Part shown: positions 24,809-34,239 of the stretch, in pieces | Layout: each line of letters starts with the position of its first letter | Numbering within the stretch: the first letter of the stretch is position 1 | Assembly (NCBI GenBank): GCA_007116635.1 | Contig: SKIB01000004.1 | Span: forward strand, 1 to 62,702 | Source: Saccharospirillaceae bacterium | GTDB taxonomy: Bacteria > Pseudomonadota > Gammaproteobacteria > Pseudomonadales > Natronospirillaceae | Direction of reading: 5' to 3' | DNA: 62,702 nt | The notes under the pieces: model-generated | What the model saw: only the letters and a program-made list of their open reading frames with translations | Told to the model about the DNA's origin: nothing | Database searches by the model: none | Made by a program: the position numbers and the translations under genes

Positions 24809-27253
24809 TTAACTTACTGGTTTGCCGCTGATAGGCGAGCCTCCTAGATGGCGCAAATGTACGTCCAACTGGCGGAAAGCGATTTCGATGCCAAAGCGTT
24901 TGAACTGCTGATCGATGTATCTGTTGATTTCATCGATCGCAGGGTTCCGATCGCCAAGTCCCTTAACATGAATTCTTAGTTCATGGTCTAGTGTGCTGTC
25001 ACCAAAGTTTAAAAACAATACCTGGGGTTCGGGGTCTTTAAGGACTCTGTCGTTTAGCTCGGCAGCTCGTAGTAAGATTTCTTTCACTTTACGAAGGTCT
25101 GAACCATAGGCCACACCAACCTTAACCACGACCCTGGTGACTGTATCGGATAGAGACCAGTTTATTAGCTCGCCGGTAACAAAGGTTTTGTTAGGTACAA
25201 TGATTTCTTTGCGATCAAAATCGGTGATGGTTGTTGCTCGAATGCTAATTTGGCTAATTCGGCCAGAGAGGTTGCCAACGGTTACCACATCACCAATACG
25301 GATGGGTCTTTCGAATAGTAAAATAATGCCTGAAACAAAGTTGGCAAAAATTTCTTGTAAGCCAAAACCCAGTCCCACGGTTAGAGCTGCGACAAGCCAT
25401 TGTAACTTTTCCCAGCTGACGCCAAGGGCTGACAGTGTGGCCACCAAGCCTATACTGATGATACCGTAATTGAATAAGCTAGTAATGGCATAGCTACTGC
25501 CAGCTTGTAGCTGTAAACGAGATAAAAGTGTGGCTTCCAAAAGACCAGGAAGATTAGCAGCCAAGAAGAAGGTTAAGACAAGAATCACCAAGGCGCGAAA
25601 TAGACTGCCCAAGCTAATGGCACTCTCATTATTGCCAACAAAAAGTAGCCATTGATTAACCTGACCCAAAGCACTGAAAAGATCACCCCAGACAATAAAA
25701 AGAAGACTGGAAAAAAAGGCTAGAATGGCGAAATTGGCTAACCGCTTAGATTGAGAGGTGATTTGGGCAACTGCGAGCTTAGGCATAGGGGGTAAGGCTG
25801 ATGGCATCTCGCTGTCTTGATTGACTAAGGCGGCCAATCGCTCGGCATGCTCTGCTTCTAGTAATGCTCGCTCGTGCTCTAATCTTTGGTTGGTAAGTGC
25901 AAGACTATGGTCAACTAGGCTCTGAATCAAAACCCAGCCAGCCAAAACATAGAGTGTGGCTAAAAGACGACCGGTTAGTTGCAGGCTGCTGTAGTAATAG
26001 CCTTGCAGCGTTAAAATCACTAGCAGCATGGGTAGCATGATCAGCAGTATGCCTAGTAACCACTGTAGGATTTGGCTGCCATAGACCTTTGGCAGTTTTC
26101 TTAATAAGCGAGCAAATAACCAAGCGATCCATGAACAACTCAGTAATAGCACCAAGGGTCCTAAGACATCCAGATGAACGTTCTGTTGTTGCTCTGCAAG
26201 GGCAAGTATGGGGCTGGATAGCACCAAAACCCAGCCAAAAGGCAGTAAAAAACGACGCATCTGATCCTGCATCTCGGTAGACCAATTAAGGTGCAGCTGT
26301 GCTATATCGCTTTTGTTAACAATATATAGGAACCACTGCCATACAAATAGGCTAAATGCCAATGCTCGAATGCTGGTGTCAATACTTAAGCCAAGGCTAG
26401 GTGCCAGCCAGAAACCAATAGCAATCAATGTGAGGCTAGCGGGGCTGATAATCAATGCGGCGACAAACAGGGCGCTGACGCTTAAGCGGCTTACCTGGGT
26501 TGTTCTTTCGGTTGCCTGCTCGAGTTGTTTGCGAGTTTTGTCATTAATGTAATGCAGTTGCTGCTCAAGCCAGGGCTGCCTGAGTTTAATGCTGATCGCA
26601 GCACTTATAATGATGATCAAAAATAAAGCTTGCCAGGTCGAGGGCCATTTCCAATGTAGGTCTGTGTTATCAAACTGGATGCTGACTTGATTTATCACTG
26701 CTTCAGGCCAAGCAAGAAACCAGCTGAGATTGATCCTGGCATTTGAGGGTAGCCAAAATAAACGATCTTCTAGTTGTTGGTTGAGCAGGGCGCTGTTAGA
26801 CAGTAGAACCTGTTGCTCGGTTAGCAGTTGTAACTGTAGTTCCAGCAGCTCCTGTAACTGGTCTTGCAAGGCTTCCCAAGCTTGTCGCTCAGTTCGACTA
26901 AGCTCTTGGTTCAGCAGTAATTGATTCAGCTGAAACTGTAATAGTCGAGTATCAGCAACCTCATTGGCTAAGCCAAATTGGATGTCTGGCCGCGGTAGTT
27001 GTTGCTGTTGTTGTCTGAGCAGGCGAAATATTTGTTCGCTTCCGGATAGGGCGTCTAAGTGTTGCTGGAGGGATTCAAGATTGCGGTGAATGCGTTGGCT
27101 CTGGCGTTGAGTTTGATTGAGCTGTTCTTGCCAGTGTTGCTTTTGGTTGAGTCGATCCTGAATGCTGCCCTTTAAACCCACTTGGCCTAGGGGGAAGGTT
27201 TGGCCATGAACTAAATTTAGAGTAATAAAAACCAAGCAAATAAGATAGCGCAT
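24809..27253 (-). CDS. mscK: MscK/MscM-type mechanosensitive channel
   Basis: The 814-residue protein has a signal peptide (1-17) and a periplasmic glutamine-rich coiled coil (about 25-170). About ten membrane segments follow, then an MscS core near 590-800 with GLGFGLQEIFANFVSGIILLFERP (pore helix TM3b region), IRIGDVVTVGNLSGRISQIS (beta domain) and a C-terminal alpha/beta domain. It is shorter than E. coli MscK or MscM (about 1,100 residues), mostly in the periplasmic part. It is expected to release solutes during hypo-osmotic shock. The mscK symbol is by architecture only. Confidence 0.85.
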   Translation of the reverse strand: MRYLICLVFITLNLVHGQTFPLGQVGLKGSIQDRLNQKQHWQEQLNQTQRQSQRIHRNLESLQQHLDALSGSEQIFRLLRQQQQQLPRPDIQFGLANEVADTRLLQFQLNQLLLNQELSRTERQAWEALQDQLQELLELQLQLLTEQQVLLSNSALLNQQLEDRLFWLPSNARINLSWFLAWPEAVINQVSIQFDNTDLHWKWPSTWQALFLIIIISAAISIKLRQPWLEQQLHYINDKTRKQLEQATERTTQVSRLSVSALFVAALIISPASLTLIAIGFWLAPSLGLSIDTSIRALAFSLFVWQWFLYIVNKSDIAQLHLNWSTEMQDQMRRFLLPFGWVLVLSSPILALAEQQQNVHLDVLGPLVLLLSCSWIAWLFARLLRKLPKVYGSQILQWLLGILLIMLPMLLVILTLQGYYYSSLQLTGRLLATLYVLAGWVLIQSLVDHSLALTNQRLEHERALLEAEHAERLAALVNQDSEMPSALPPMPKLAVAQITSQSKRLANFAILAFFSSLLFIVWGDLFSALGQVNQWLLFVGNNESAISLGSLFRALVILVLTFFLAANLPGLLEATLLSRLQLQAGSSYAITSLFNYGIISIGLVATLSALGVSWEKLQWLVAALTVGLGFGLQEIFANFVSGIILLFERPIRIGDVVTVGNLSGRISQISIRATTITDFDRKEIIVPNKTFVTGELINWSLSDTVTRVVVKVGVAYGSDLRKVKEILLRAAELNDRVLKDPEPQVLFLNFGDSTLDHELRIHVKGLGDRNPAIDEINRYIDQQFKRFGIEIAFRQLDVHLRHLGGSPISGKPVS

Positions 27254-27357
27254 GTTAGGCCTCTGATTAAGTATTCACAGCTTACTGTATCTGGGTTAAA
27301 AAAACAGCATTATAAGTGGAGTGATGCGCAGCATGGCTTGGCTGGGGTTTTACCGGA

Positions 27358-27392
27358 TTATGCACAGAGTTATGCACGGATGTTGTTGATAA
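27358..27392. other. Cluster of three DnaA-box-like sites
   Basis: TTATGCACA (27358-27366, exact match to TTATNCACA) is followed by TTATGCACG (27370-27378, one mismatch) in the same direction. TTATCAACA follows on the opposite strand (27384-27392, one mismatch). The three 9-mers lie within 35 bases in the 260-base gap between the mscK start and the ychF end. The layout, two direct sites and one inverted, resembles the compact cores of DnaA-titrating or DnaA-reactivating sequences. Function is inference. Confidence 0.5.
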
Positions 27393-27445
27393 CAAAAAAC
27401 GGCTAAGCTATTGAATTAGTTGATTTTTTAGGTTAGATAAAAAGC

Positions 27446-27480
27446 AAAAAACATCAGGGTTGATGGCCCTGATGTTTTTA
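27446..27480. terminator. Terminator downstream of ychF
   Basis: A 9-bp stem (ACATCAGGG at 27451-27459, CCCTGATGT at 27467-27475) has A6 on the left and T5 on the right. On the minus strand it ends the ychF transcript. It could also work in the plus direction. Confidence 0.85.
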
Positions 27481-27514
27481 TTAGTGGAAAACTATTGCGA
27501 TCTTTGGCTAGTTT

Positions 27515-28609
27515 TTACACATTAAAGCGGAAGTGCATAACATCGCCATCTTTAACAATGTAGTCCTTGCCCTCTAGGCGCCATTTGCCAGCTTCTTTGG
27601 CGCCTGCTTCACCCTTGTACTGTACAAAGTCATCATAAGAAATGGTTTCAGCGCGGATAAAGCCTTTCTCAAAGTCAGTATGAATCACGCCCGCGGCCTG
27701 CGGCGCAGTGCTGTTTTGGCGAAGGGTCCAAGCCCGAACTTCTTTCACGCCAGCGGTGAAGTAGGTATGTAGATCAAGCAGGGCATAGCCAGCACGAATC
27801 ACACGATTCAGGCCTGGCTCTTCCCAACCAAGGCTGTCAAGGAACTCTTGGCGCTCATCTTCTTCTAGCTCAGAGATCTCGGCTTCAAGCTTGTTGCATA
27901 TCACCACGATCTCAGCCTTTTCTGATTCGGCAATGGCTTTAACCTGATCTAATAGAGGGTTGTTGTCAAAGCCATCTTCATCAACATTAGCGATGTACAG
28001 AGTGGGCTTGATCGTAAGCAGATGCAGTTCTTTGTCCAAGGCTTGAAATTCTTCAGGGCTGAGATCCAAGGAGCGTAGAGGCTTTACTTCTTCAAGAGCA
28101 GGTCGAACCTTCTCCATTAGCTCAACCAATACCTTGGCATCCTTGTCTTGGCCCTTGGCACGCTTGCGCAGACGGTCCAGTTGCTTGTCGATGGATTCAA
28201 GATCGGCCAATGCCAGCTCGGTGTTGATCACTGCGATGTCGTCGGCTGGGTCGACTCGGTTAGCGACATGGATAACATTGTCATTATTGAAGCAGCGCAC
28301 CACGTGTGCGATGGCATCCGTTTCACGAATGTTAGCCAAAAACTTGTTACCAAGACCTTCACCCTTGGAGGCGCCAGCAACCAAACCAGCAATGTCCACA
28401 AACTCCATGCTGGTAGGTATGACTCGTTCGGGTTTAACCAATTCAGCCAGTTTATTTAATCTTGGATCTGGCACAGGCACCACGCCAGTATTGGGCTCGA
28501 TGGTGCAAAAAGGGAAGTTCTCTGCATCAATGCCAGCCTTGGTTAGGGCGTTAAACAATGTTGATTTGCCGACATTAGGCAGGCCGACGATGCCGCATTT
28601 GAAACCCAT
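27515..28609 (-). CDS. ychF: YchF/OLA1-family ATPase
   Basis: The 364-residue Obg-like P-loop protein has [18 protein letters not shown] at 8-25, the G2/G3 region with [17 protein letters not shown], and the altered G4 motif CNKLEAE, which gives ATP rather than GTP preference. A coiled-coil insertion and a C-terminal TGS domain follow (around [25 protein letters not shown]). YchF binds ribosomes and is linked to stress and redox control. It follows pth with 17 bases between them, the classic pth-ychF pair. Confidence 0.97.
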   Translation of the reverse strand: MGFKCGIVGLPNVGKSTLFNALTKAGIDAENFPFCTIEPNTGVVPVPDPRLNKLAELVKPERVIPTSMEFVDIAGLVAGASKGEGLGNKFLANIRETDAIAHVVRCFNNDNVIHVANRVDPADDIAVINTELALADLESIDKQLDRLRKRAKGQDKDAKVLVELMEKVRPALEEVKPLRSLDLSPEEFQALDKELHLLTIKPTLYIANVDEDGFDNNPLLDQVKAIAESEKAEIVVICNKLEAEISELEEDERQEFLDSLGWEEPGLNRVIRAGYALLDLHTYFTAGVKEVRAWTLRQNSTAPQAAGVIHTDFEKGFIRAETISYDDFVQYKGEAGAKEAGKWRLEGKDYIVKDGDVMHFRFNV

Positions 28610-28626
28610 GACAATAACTCCAAAAT

Positions 28627-29211
28627 TTATGGTTTGGCTTGATAGCCGTTGATTTGATTCATGGCCTGAGATGGGGCCGTCAGTAATTTGGGTAGATGAG
28701 TCAAGGCATGAGCAATGGCATCATCTATAAGAGTTTGCTCGCTGGTGGGAGCCTTGCCTAAAACAAAGTTGCTAACCTCAGATGCCGCTCCAGGGTGGCC
28801 GATGCCAATTCTTAAGCGTAAGAAATCATTCTGGTTGCCTAGGCAGCTGATAATGCTTTTTAGGCCATTATGACCATTATGGCCACCTCCTTGTTTTAGC
28901 TTTACTGTACCTGGAGGGAGGGCAAGTTCATCTTGAGCCACTGCCAGGGCTTGGCATGGGATCTTAAAAAAATGACAGAAACCAGCAACACTTTTGCCCG
29001 ACAGATTCATGAAGGTCTGAGGTTTCATTAACCAAAGCTTGTGACCATGAACACGTAACTCGCACAGTTGAGCTTGATATTTACTATTTAATTGCCAGCG
29101 TCCAGCAAACTGCTCTGCCAATTGATCCACTAGATCAAAGCCAACATTGTGCCTAGTTCGGAGGTATTGATTGCCTGGATTACCAAGACCGACCAATAGT
29201 TTGATGTTCAT
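28627..29211 (-). CDS. pth: Peptidyl-tRNA hydrolase
   Basis: Pth recycles tRNA from peptidyl-tRNAs that drop off the ribosome. The 194-residue protein has the signature [21 protein letters not shown] (catalytic His in RHNVGF), [15 protein letters not shown] and the lid-loop [13 protein letters not shown]. Order rplY-pth-ychF is conserved in many gammaproteobacteria. A terminator stands between rplY and pth, so pth probably also has its own promoter or receives read-through. Confidence 0.97.
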   Translation of the reverse strand: MNIKLLVGLGNPGNQYLRTRHNVGFDLVDQLAEQFAGRWQLNSKYQAQLCELRVHGHKLWLMKPQTFMNLSGKSVAGFCHFFKIPCQALAVAQDELALPPGTVKLKQGGGHNGHNGLKSIISCLGNQNDFLRLRIGIGHPGAASEVSNFVLGKAPTSEQTLIDDAIAHALTHLPKLLTAPSQAMNQINGYQAKP

Positions 29212-29237
29212 AAGCTAACCAAAGGCAAGAATAAAGG

Positions 29238-29264
29238 AAAAAAAAGGGCACAAGGCCCTTTTTT
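29238..29264 (-). terminator. Terminator between rplY and pth
   Basis: AAAAAAGGGC and GCCCTTTTTT form a 10-bp stem around a 5-base loop, 12 bases after the rplY stop. On the minus strand it would end or attenuate the prs-rplY transcript before pth. Confidence 0.75.
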
Positions 29265-29276
29265 GACTAAAAAGCC

Positions 29277-29888
29277 TTATTCAGCTTCTTCTTCAGAATC
29301 AGAAGAGACACCCTTAGGTGCTACGACTAGCGCCACGGCAGCATCATGGTCAGCGCCCTTGGCCAGTTCGGTAAGCTGAGCGCCTGTAGGGATTTTCAGG
29401 TCAGACAGGTGAATTACCTGGCCTGTTTCAGCATCAGCCAAGTCCACTTCGATGAACTCAGGCAGCACACCAGCAGGGCATTTGATCTCGACTTCGGCGG
29501 TTACGTGCTGAATGCTTGCGCCCTGGTTTTTAACAGCCTTGCTTGTGGCTTCATTAATGAAGTGCAAAGGAACCAGTTTGGTTACGATGGTGTCAGCGGT
29601 AACGCGCTCAAAATCAACGTGAATCAGCGATGGCTTGAATGGATGGCGTTGCAGATCCATGATCATTGCCTGCTCTTGCTTGCCGTCAACATCTAGGGTG
29701 ACAACGGCAGTGAAGAAGCTTTCGTCTTTAAGCATTTTGATCAGGTCTTTGCCAATAACAGTGATGCTTTCTGGGGCTTGAGTGCCACCATAAACCACAC
29801 CAGGTACCAGACCAGCGCGGCGCAGGCGGCGGCTCGCACTACTACCTGTTTCACTACGCTTGTTTGCAATTACGGTAAAGTTGCTCAT
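29277..29888 (-). CDS. rplY: 50S ribosomal protein L25, long (Ctc) form
   Basis: The 203-residue protein has the 5S-rRNA-binding L25 domain (1-95, with RSETGSSASRRLRRAGLVPGVVYGG and MIMDLQRHPFKPSLIHVDF). It is followed by the C-terminal beta domain of the Ctc type and an acidic tail. ATG at 29888 matches the family start MSNFTVIANKR; the longer open frame upstream runs into the intergenic region. It lies 78 bases after prs. Confidence 0.95.
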   Translation of the reverse strand: MSNFTVIANKRSETGSSASRRLRRAGLVPGVVYGGTQAPESITVIGKDLIKMLKDESFFTAVVTLDVDGKQEQAMIMDLQRHPFKPSLIHVDFERVTADTIVTKLVPLHFINEATSKAVKNQGASIQHVTAEVEIKCPAGVLPEFIEVDLADAETGQVIHLSDLKIPTGAQLTELAKGADHDAAVALVVAPKGVSSDSEEEAE

Positions 29889-29966
29889 GTAAGAGTCCTC
29901 AAAAAAATAAAAACCAGAGATGCTCGCGACCAAGCACATCTGGTTGTTGGCATGATTGCCGATCGA

Positions 29967-30902
29967 TTAGCGGAACATGGCGCTAATGGATTCTTCGTTG
30001 CTGATGCGGCGAATGGCCTCAGCCAATACACCTGCCATCGAAAGCTGGCGGATGTTAGCACACTTAGCAGCACTTGGCGATAGGGCTATGGTGTCAGTGA
30101 CTACCAGTTCGAGGTTGGAATTACTGATGCGCTCAATGGCCGGTCCAGACAACACAGGGTGGGTTGCATAGGCAACCACCTTTTTCGCACCAAAGCGAAT
30201 GAGAGCTTCTGCGGCCAAGCAAAGTGTGCCGGCGGTATCAACCATGTCATCGACCAAGATGCAGGTGCGGTCTTTAACATCACCAATGATGTGCATGACT
30301 TCGGCGGTGTTGGCTTTTGGTCTGCGCTTATCAATAATGGCTAGATCGGCATCATTAAGTTGCTTGGCAATGGCACGGGCACGAACTACGCCACCAACGT
30401 CAGGAGAAACCACCACCAGGTCGTCAGTGTTTTGATGCTTGGTGATGTCGTCCAAAAGCACAGGTGAGCCATAGATGTTGTCAACTGGAATTGAGAAAAA
30501 GCCTTGAATTTGGTCAGCATGCAGATCAACAGTCAGAATGCGGTCAATGCCTACTACCGTCATCATGTCAGCCACAGCTTTGGCTGAGATGGGAACCCTT
30601 GCGGATCGAGGGCGACGGTCTTGGCGAGCATAGCCAAAATATGGCACTACTGCGGTAATACGGCTGGCAGAAGCCCTGCCTAAAGCATCGGCCATTAACA
30701 GCAATTCCATCAGGTGGTTATTGGTGGGCGCATTGGTGGGTTGAATAATAAAAACATCTTCACCACGAACGTTTTCATTGATTTCAATGGCAATTTCGCC
30801 GTCACTGAATTTATTTACACTGGCTTTGCCAAGTGGAATGCACAGGCGGTCGACCACCTGTTGTGCCAATTCAGGGTTGGCGGTCCCAGTAAATACCATC
30901 AT
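29967..30902 (-). CDS. prs: Ribose-phosphate pyrophosphokinase
   Basis: Prs makes PRPP from ribose 5-phosphate and ATP. PRPP is needed for purines, pyrimidines, histidine, tryptophan and NAD, and it is the substrate of PyrE elsewhere in this window. The 311-residue protein has [20 protein letters not shown], the flexible-loop [14 protein letters not shown], the [11 protein letters not shown] metal and ATP site and the PRPP loop [10 protein letters not shown]. It follows ispE by 48 bases without the tRNA that separates these genes in some relatives. Confidence 0.97.
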   Translation of the reverse strand: MMVFTGTANPELAQQVVDRLCIPLGKASVNKFSDGEIAIEINENVRGEDVFIIQPTNAPTNNHLMELLLMADALGRASASRITAVVPYFGYARQDRRPRSARVPISAKAVADMMTVVGIDRILTVDLHADQIQGFFSIPVDNIYGSPVLLDDITKHQNTDDLVVVSPDVGGVVRARAIAKQLNDADLAIIDKRRPKANTAEVMHIIGDVKDRTCILVDDMVDTAGTLCLAAEALIRFGAKKVVAYATHPVLSGPAIERISNSNLELVVTDTIALSPSAAKCANIRQLSMAGVLAEAIRRISNEESISAMFR

Positions 30903-30950
30903 GATGCTGCACCTGTGTTGTCAAGAGGTTGTGGTTTGACTGTAGTTTGC

Positions 30951-31778
30951 TCAAAGGAAGCCTGCAAATTGTTGGTGACAAATGGACCTATCCGTTCCAT
31001 TAGCAACAAAGAACTTATAGAGGCTGGGCAATTGCCGGCCTATATCTTCAGCCTGTTGCAAGTTGGAGCAGGGCAAAAATACGCAGCCACCCGTACCAGT
31101 TAGTCTGGCTTTAGGGCCTAAAAGGCTGAGAAGTTTTGCAATATTGGGATAGAGTCTTGCGACTAACGCTTGGCAGTCATTATGCCCCTGTTCGATTGCG
31201 GCGGCTATTGTCCGTGCAAGGCCTTGGTGTGTCAAATCTGGATGTTGAAAAATGTGCGCTGTGCTTACTTGATCAGGACCCCAGGCGACTAAGAATGCCT
31301 TGGGCGGTAGGCTCATTGGTTTCAGTTGCTCACCTATGCCATGAGCTAGACTGCTGTGGCCATGAATGAATATGGGCAAGTCGGCTCCCAGTCTTAAGCC
31401 CAGTTGGCATAGTTCGTCAGTAGTTAGCCGCAACTGCCAAAGATGATTGAGTGCTAGTAGAGTTGTTGCCGCATCACTGGAGCCACCACCGATACCTCCA
31501 CCCATGGGTAATTTCTTTTCAACATGGATTTCGGCACCCAGTTTGCCGTTGCTATGCTTTTGTAGTGCGCGTGCTGCTCGCCAGACTAGATTTTCTTCAG
31601 TCGCAACTCCAGGGCAGCCACTAAGGCTTAACGAATCGCTCAAACTAAAGCTAAGTTGATCCCCATAATCCAGTAGTTGAAAATAGGTTTGTAAGTCATG
31701 ATAGCCGTCTGATCGTTTGCCTAGGATGTGCAGAAATAAGTTAAGCTTGGCTGGGGCGCTCAGGGTTAGTGTTGCCAT
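30951..31778 (-). CDS. ispE: 4-diphosphocytidyl-2-C-methyl-D-erythritol kinase
   Basis: IspE is the GHMP kinase of the non-mevalonate isoprenoid pathway, feeding IspB in this window. The 275-residue protein begins with LSAPAKLNLFLHILGKRSDGYHDL and has the ATP-binding motif LPMGGGIGGGSSDAAT. The C-terminal GHMP motif near RLTGTGGCVF is also present. It overlaps the lolB 3-prime end by 13 bases, the usual lolB-ispE-prs order. Confidence 0.96.
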   Translation of the reverse strand: MATLTLSAPAKLNLFLHILGKRSDGYHDLQTYFQLLDYGDQLSFSLSDSLSLSGCPGVATEENLVWRAARALQKHSNGKLGAEIHVEKKLPMGGGIGGGSSDAATTLLALNHLWQLRLTTDELCQLGLRLGADLPIFIHGHSSLAHGIGEQLKPMSLPPKAFLVAWGPDQVSTAHIFQHPDLTHQGLARTIAAAIEQGHNDCQALVARLYPNIAKLLSLLGPKARLTGTGGCVFLPCSNLQQAEDIGRQLPSLYKFFVANGTDRSICHQQFAGFL

Positions 31779-32380
31779 TGAGTGATTACGATCCTCGCTC
31801 TATTATTTCCGGTGCTTGTTGAATCAAGCTGCTTTAGGTCGATTCGGTTAGGCAGGGGTAGCTCTTGGCCTTGGTACCTGGGGTAGTGTATTTGCCAGCC
31901 TGCTTGGGTGATTTCTCCAGCTAACCCCAAATCATTAAAGCTGATGCTATAGGCCAGATTTGGATCTGGCATGCCTAAGAGCCACCACCTTAGGCTGTCT
32001 AGGGGCAGATCAGTGCCCAACAGTTGCCAAGAAAAGTCATTTAAGTTGGCTGCATAGAACTCACCCTGCGGGCCTAGTAACTGGTATTGTCCGGGTGAGC
32101 CTGATAACTGGCCGTTACCTTGGCCCAAAGGGCCAGTCATGGAAACCTGTAGTTGGTCGCCTTGCTGCTGCCATTCTACCGTGAGCGTGAGGCTTTGCTG
32201 ATCGTTGGTGACAGAAGCTTTGCCGTTGGCTTGCCATTGCTTCAGATCAGCCAACTGACTAAGGTGCTGGTTGCTGTCAACCTGGTCACTGGGTTGAGCT
32301 GGTTGAATGGCACAGGCTGAGGTAAGGCTAATAGCCAAGAGTGCGTAAATGCTGGTCCAAGGTCTGTAATTCAAATTCAT
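31766..32380 (-). CDS. lolB: Outer-membrane lipoprotein LolB
   Basis: LolB receives lipoproteins from LolA and inserts them into the outer membrane. The 204-residue precursor has a lipoprotein signal ending LTSAC (Cys23) and an unclosed beta-barrel body with WQANGKASV and a conserved SLRWWLLGMPDP stretch. The C-terminal RIVITQW also fits. The start overlaps the upstream TPR gene by 53 bases in another frame; moving the start downstream would destroy the signal peptide, so the overlap is kept. Confidence 0.92.
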   Translation of the reverse strand: MNLNYRPWTSIYALLAISLTSACAIQPAQPSDQVDSNQHLSQLADLKQWQANGKASVTNDQQSLTLTVEWQQQGDQLQVSMTGPLGQGNGQLSGSPGQYQLLGPQGEFYAANLNDFSWQLLGTDLPLDSLRWWLLGMPDPNLAYSISFNDLGLAGEITQAGWQIHYPRYQGQELPLPNRIDLKQLDSTSTGNNRARIVITQWQH

Positions 32381-34127
32381 TAAAAAGATCCAAATAATGG
32401 TTTAAGTAGCGTCGTGCTTGAGTTGGTCGGTCAAGCGCCAATAAAATGCGAATGTGGTGGCTTGCCGTTTCGGCATTGGTGAGTTGCTGTAAGGCCTGTT
32501 CTATCCAAATTATGGCTTGCTGAGGTTGATCTAAACGATACAGAACCCAAGCTTTTGAATCCTGATAGGCTGGGTTGTTGGGTTGATCTTTTAGGGCAAG
32601 ACTAATTAGCTCATGGGCTCTTTTTAGTTCAAGGTTAAGCTCTGCCAGGCTGTAACCAAGGGCGTTTTGCCATTTGCTACTGCCTGGGTGTTGGCTTAGG
32701 CCGATCTCCATCTGTTCTAATGCTTGCTGTTGTTGCTCATTTTGCCACAGCCAAAGAGCAAAGGCATAGCGTAAAGTTGAGCTTTCGGGGTGATGGCGCA
32801 GAGCATTGTTAAAACTTTGCTTACTGTTGTCTGGGCTCTGTGCCTGTTGGGTAAGCTCAATCTGTAATTGCCAGAGTTCAAGGCTATAATCTGGGTGTCG
32901 ATGGCGAACGAGAGCCAGTTGAGTCAGGGCTTGCTCTAGTCCGTGCTGTTCAAGCCTGGCTAATGCTAGGCGTTGTTGGGCGCTCATAAACCAAGAGCTT
33001 GGTTGTACTTGCTGCCAGGCTAGGATGGCTTGTTGTGGTTGCCCTAACTCATGGTGTACCTTGCCTTTTAGATACCAAGCTGGGTCCCGGTGCTCATTGA
33101 GTTGTAATAAAGGCTCGGCCAAACTAAGGCTTTGTTGCCATAGCTGAGCTTGCTGAGCCAGTTGCACCGCTAGTAGCCGAAACTCATGGTCATCAGGGTG
33201 GCGAAGTAGCCAGTCTTGACTGACACTCAAGGCTGCTAGATAGAATTCCTGCTGATAAAGCAGCCTTAAGGCATGTAGCCTGAGTGGCCGGTCATCATTG
33301 AAGGCGGCTAGGGCATCATCGGTTAGGTCTACGAGTTCGCTGCCTTGTTGTAAACTTAGTAAGAGCTGCCAAGCTGTGCTGCTGGGTGAGCGTGCTAGGC
33401 TTTGTTGCGTTAAACGCTTAACTGTTACCAAGTCAGGCTGGTTGAGGTCGTATAGTAGCAGTGCTTGAGTAAGGTCGCGTTCAGCGTCAAAGGGAGTGTT
33501 TTTGTCGTCGATATCGCCAAGGTGTTGAGCAAGGGTTGTTTTTTTGGGGTCAGATAATGAGCCACTCTGGTGATATAGGCTAATTAAGTCAGGGTAGGGG
33601 TCCAAAGCAAGCCAGCGATCCAATAGATCTAATGCTTGCTTTAACTGGCCCTGCTGTAAAGCAAAGAGAGTATTCAGTCTTAGGGCTTCAGGGTGCTGGT
33701 CATCAATGGATAGTAGTAACTGGGCGGCAAGCTGTGCAGTATGCTGATCTCCAGCTCGCTCGGCGCGAATTAGAGCAAGAGTGGCTAATTCTAAATCCAG
33801 AGTTTTTTCTGCCAGTTGCAAGCTAAGCTGGGCACTGAGCCAGTCCTCGCTTCTCTGGTCGGCGATCTCAGCCAAGAAGAGAGAAAAAAAACTTTGAGCG
33901 TCTAATTGTGGCGCTGGACTTTGGCTCGAATGCGGTGCTGGTTGTTGCCGTGCATTTGGTTCTGGCTGCGGGTCTGCTGCTTGAATCTTAGGCTCGGGAG
34001 TATCCTGCTCCAAGGCGATGTTTTTTTGGCTGCAACCAGAAACTAAAGCAAATACAAAGAGCATTAGGCTTAAGCTCAATTTGGGTAAAGAATCGTAAGA
34101 ACGCTGCATGAGCTCTAAAATTTGCAT
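32328..34127 (-). CDS. TPR-repeat lipoprotein upstream of lolB
   Basis: The 599-residue protein has a lipoprotein-type signal ending VSGC (near residue 32) and then a long helical solenoid with several tetratricopeptide repeats. The repeats are clearest in the last third (ALEQMEIGLSQHPGSSKWQNALGYSLAEL, NPAYQDSKAWVLYRLDQPQQAIIWIEQAL). The same gene precedes lolB in Pseudomonas. Its exact job is not established; envelope assembly is likely from context. Start may be ATG 34127 or ATG 34109. It is divergent from hemA. Confidence 0.85.
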   Translation of the reverse strand: MQILELMQRSYDSLPKLSLSLMLFVFALVSGCSQKNIALEQDTPEPKIQAADPQPEPNARQQPAPHSSQSPAPQLDAQSFFSLFLAEIADQRSEDWLSAQLSLQLAEKTLDLELATLALIRAERAGDQHTAQLAAQLLLSIDDQHPEALRLNTLFALQQGQLKQALDLLDRWLALDPYPDLISLYHQSGSLSDPKKTTLAQHLGDIDDKNTPFDAERDLTQALLLYDLNQPDLVTVKRLTQQSLARSPSSTAWQLLLSLQQGSELVDLTDDALAAFNDDRPLRLHALRLLYQQEFYLAALSVSQDWLLRHPDDHEFRLLAVQLAQQAQLWQQSLSLAEPLLQLNEHRDPAWYLKGKVHHELGQPQQAILAWQQVQPSSWFMSAQQRLALARLEQHGLEQALTQLALVRHRHPDYSLELWQLQIELTQQAQSPDNSKQSFNNALRHHPESSTLRYAFALWLWQNEQQQQALEQMEIGLSQHPGSSKWQNALGYSLAELNLELKRAHELISLALKDQPNNPAYQDSKAWVLYRLDQPQQAIIWIEQALQQLTNAETASHHIRILLALDRPTQARRYLNHYLDLFNEFELQTLDQHLRTLGY

Positions 34128-34190
34128 TTTTTACCACACCTTTGCTTGCATTAAGGGGCAAAGCCATACCCTTGGCTTGCTTGCATCATG

Positions 34191-34196
34191 TACAAT
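34191..34196 (+). promoter_or_regulatory. Probable -10 element of hemA
   Basis: TACAAT, preceded directly by TG, lies 44 bases before the hemA ATG in the 112-base gap shared with the divergent TPR gene. I could not find a matching -35 hexamer at normal spacing, so it may be an extended -10 promoter. Confidence 0.35.
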
Positions 34197-34239
34197 AGCA
34201 CCCCTTGTGAAAAACGTCATTGAGGGCTGTTAATTTTTC

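Noticed and set aside
30903-30950. tRNA gene between ispE and prs, as in Pseudomonas
   Set aside because: The gap is only 48 bases and no cloverleaf is possible.
32328-32380. Downstream lolB start to avoid overlap with the TPR gene
   Set aside because: It would remove the charged N-terminus and the lipoprotein signal.
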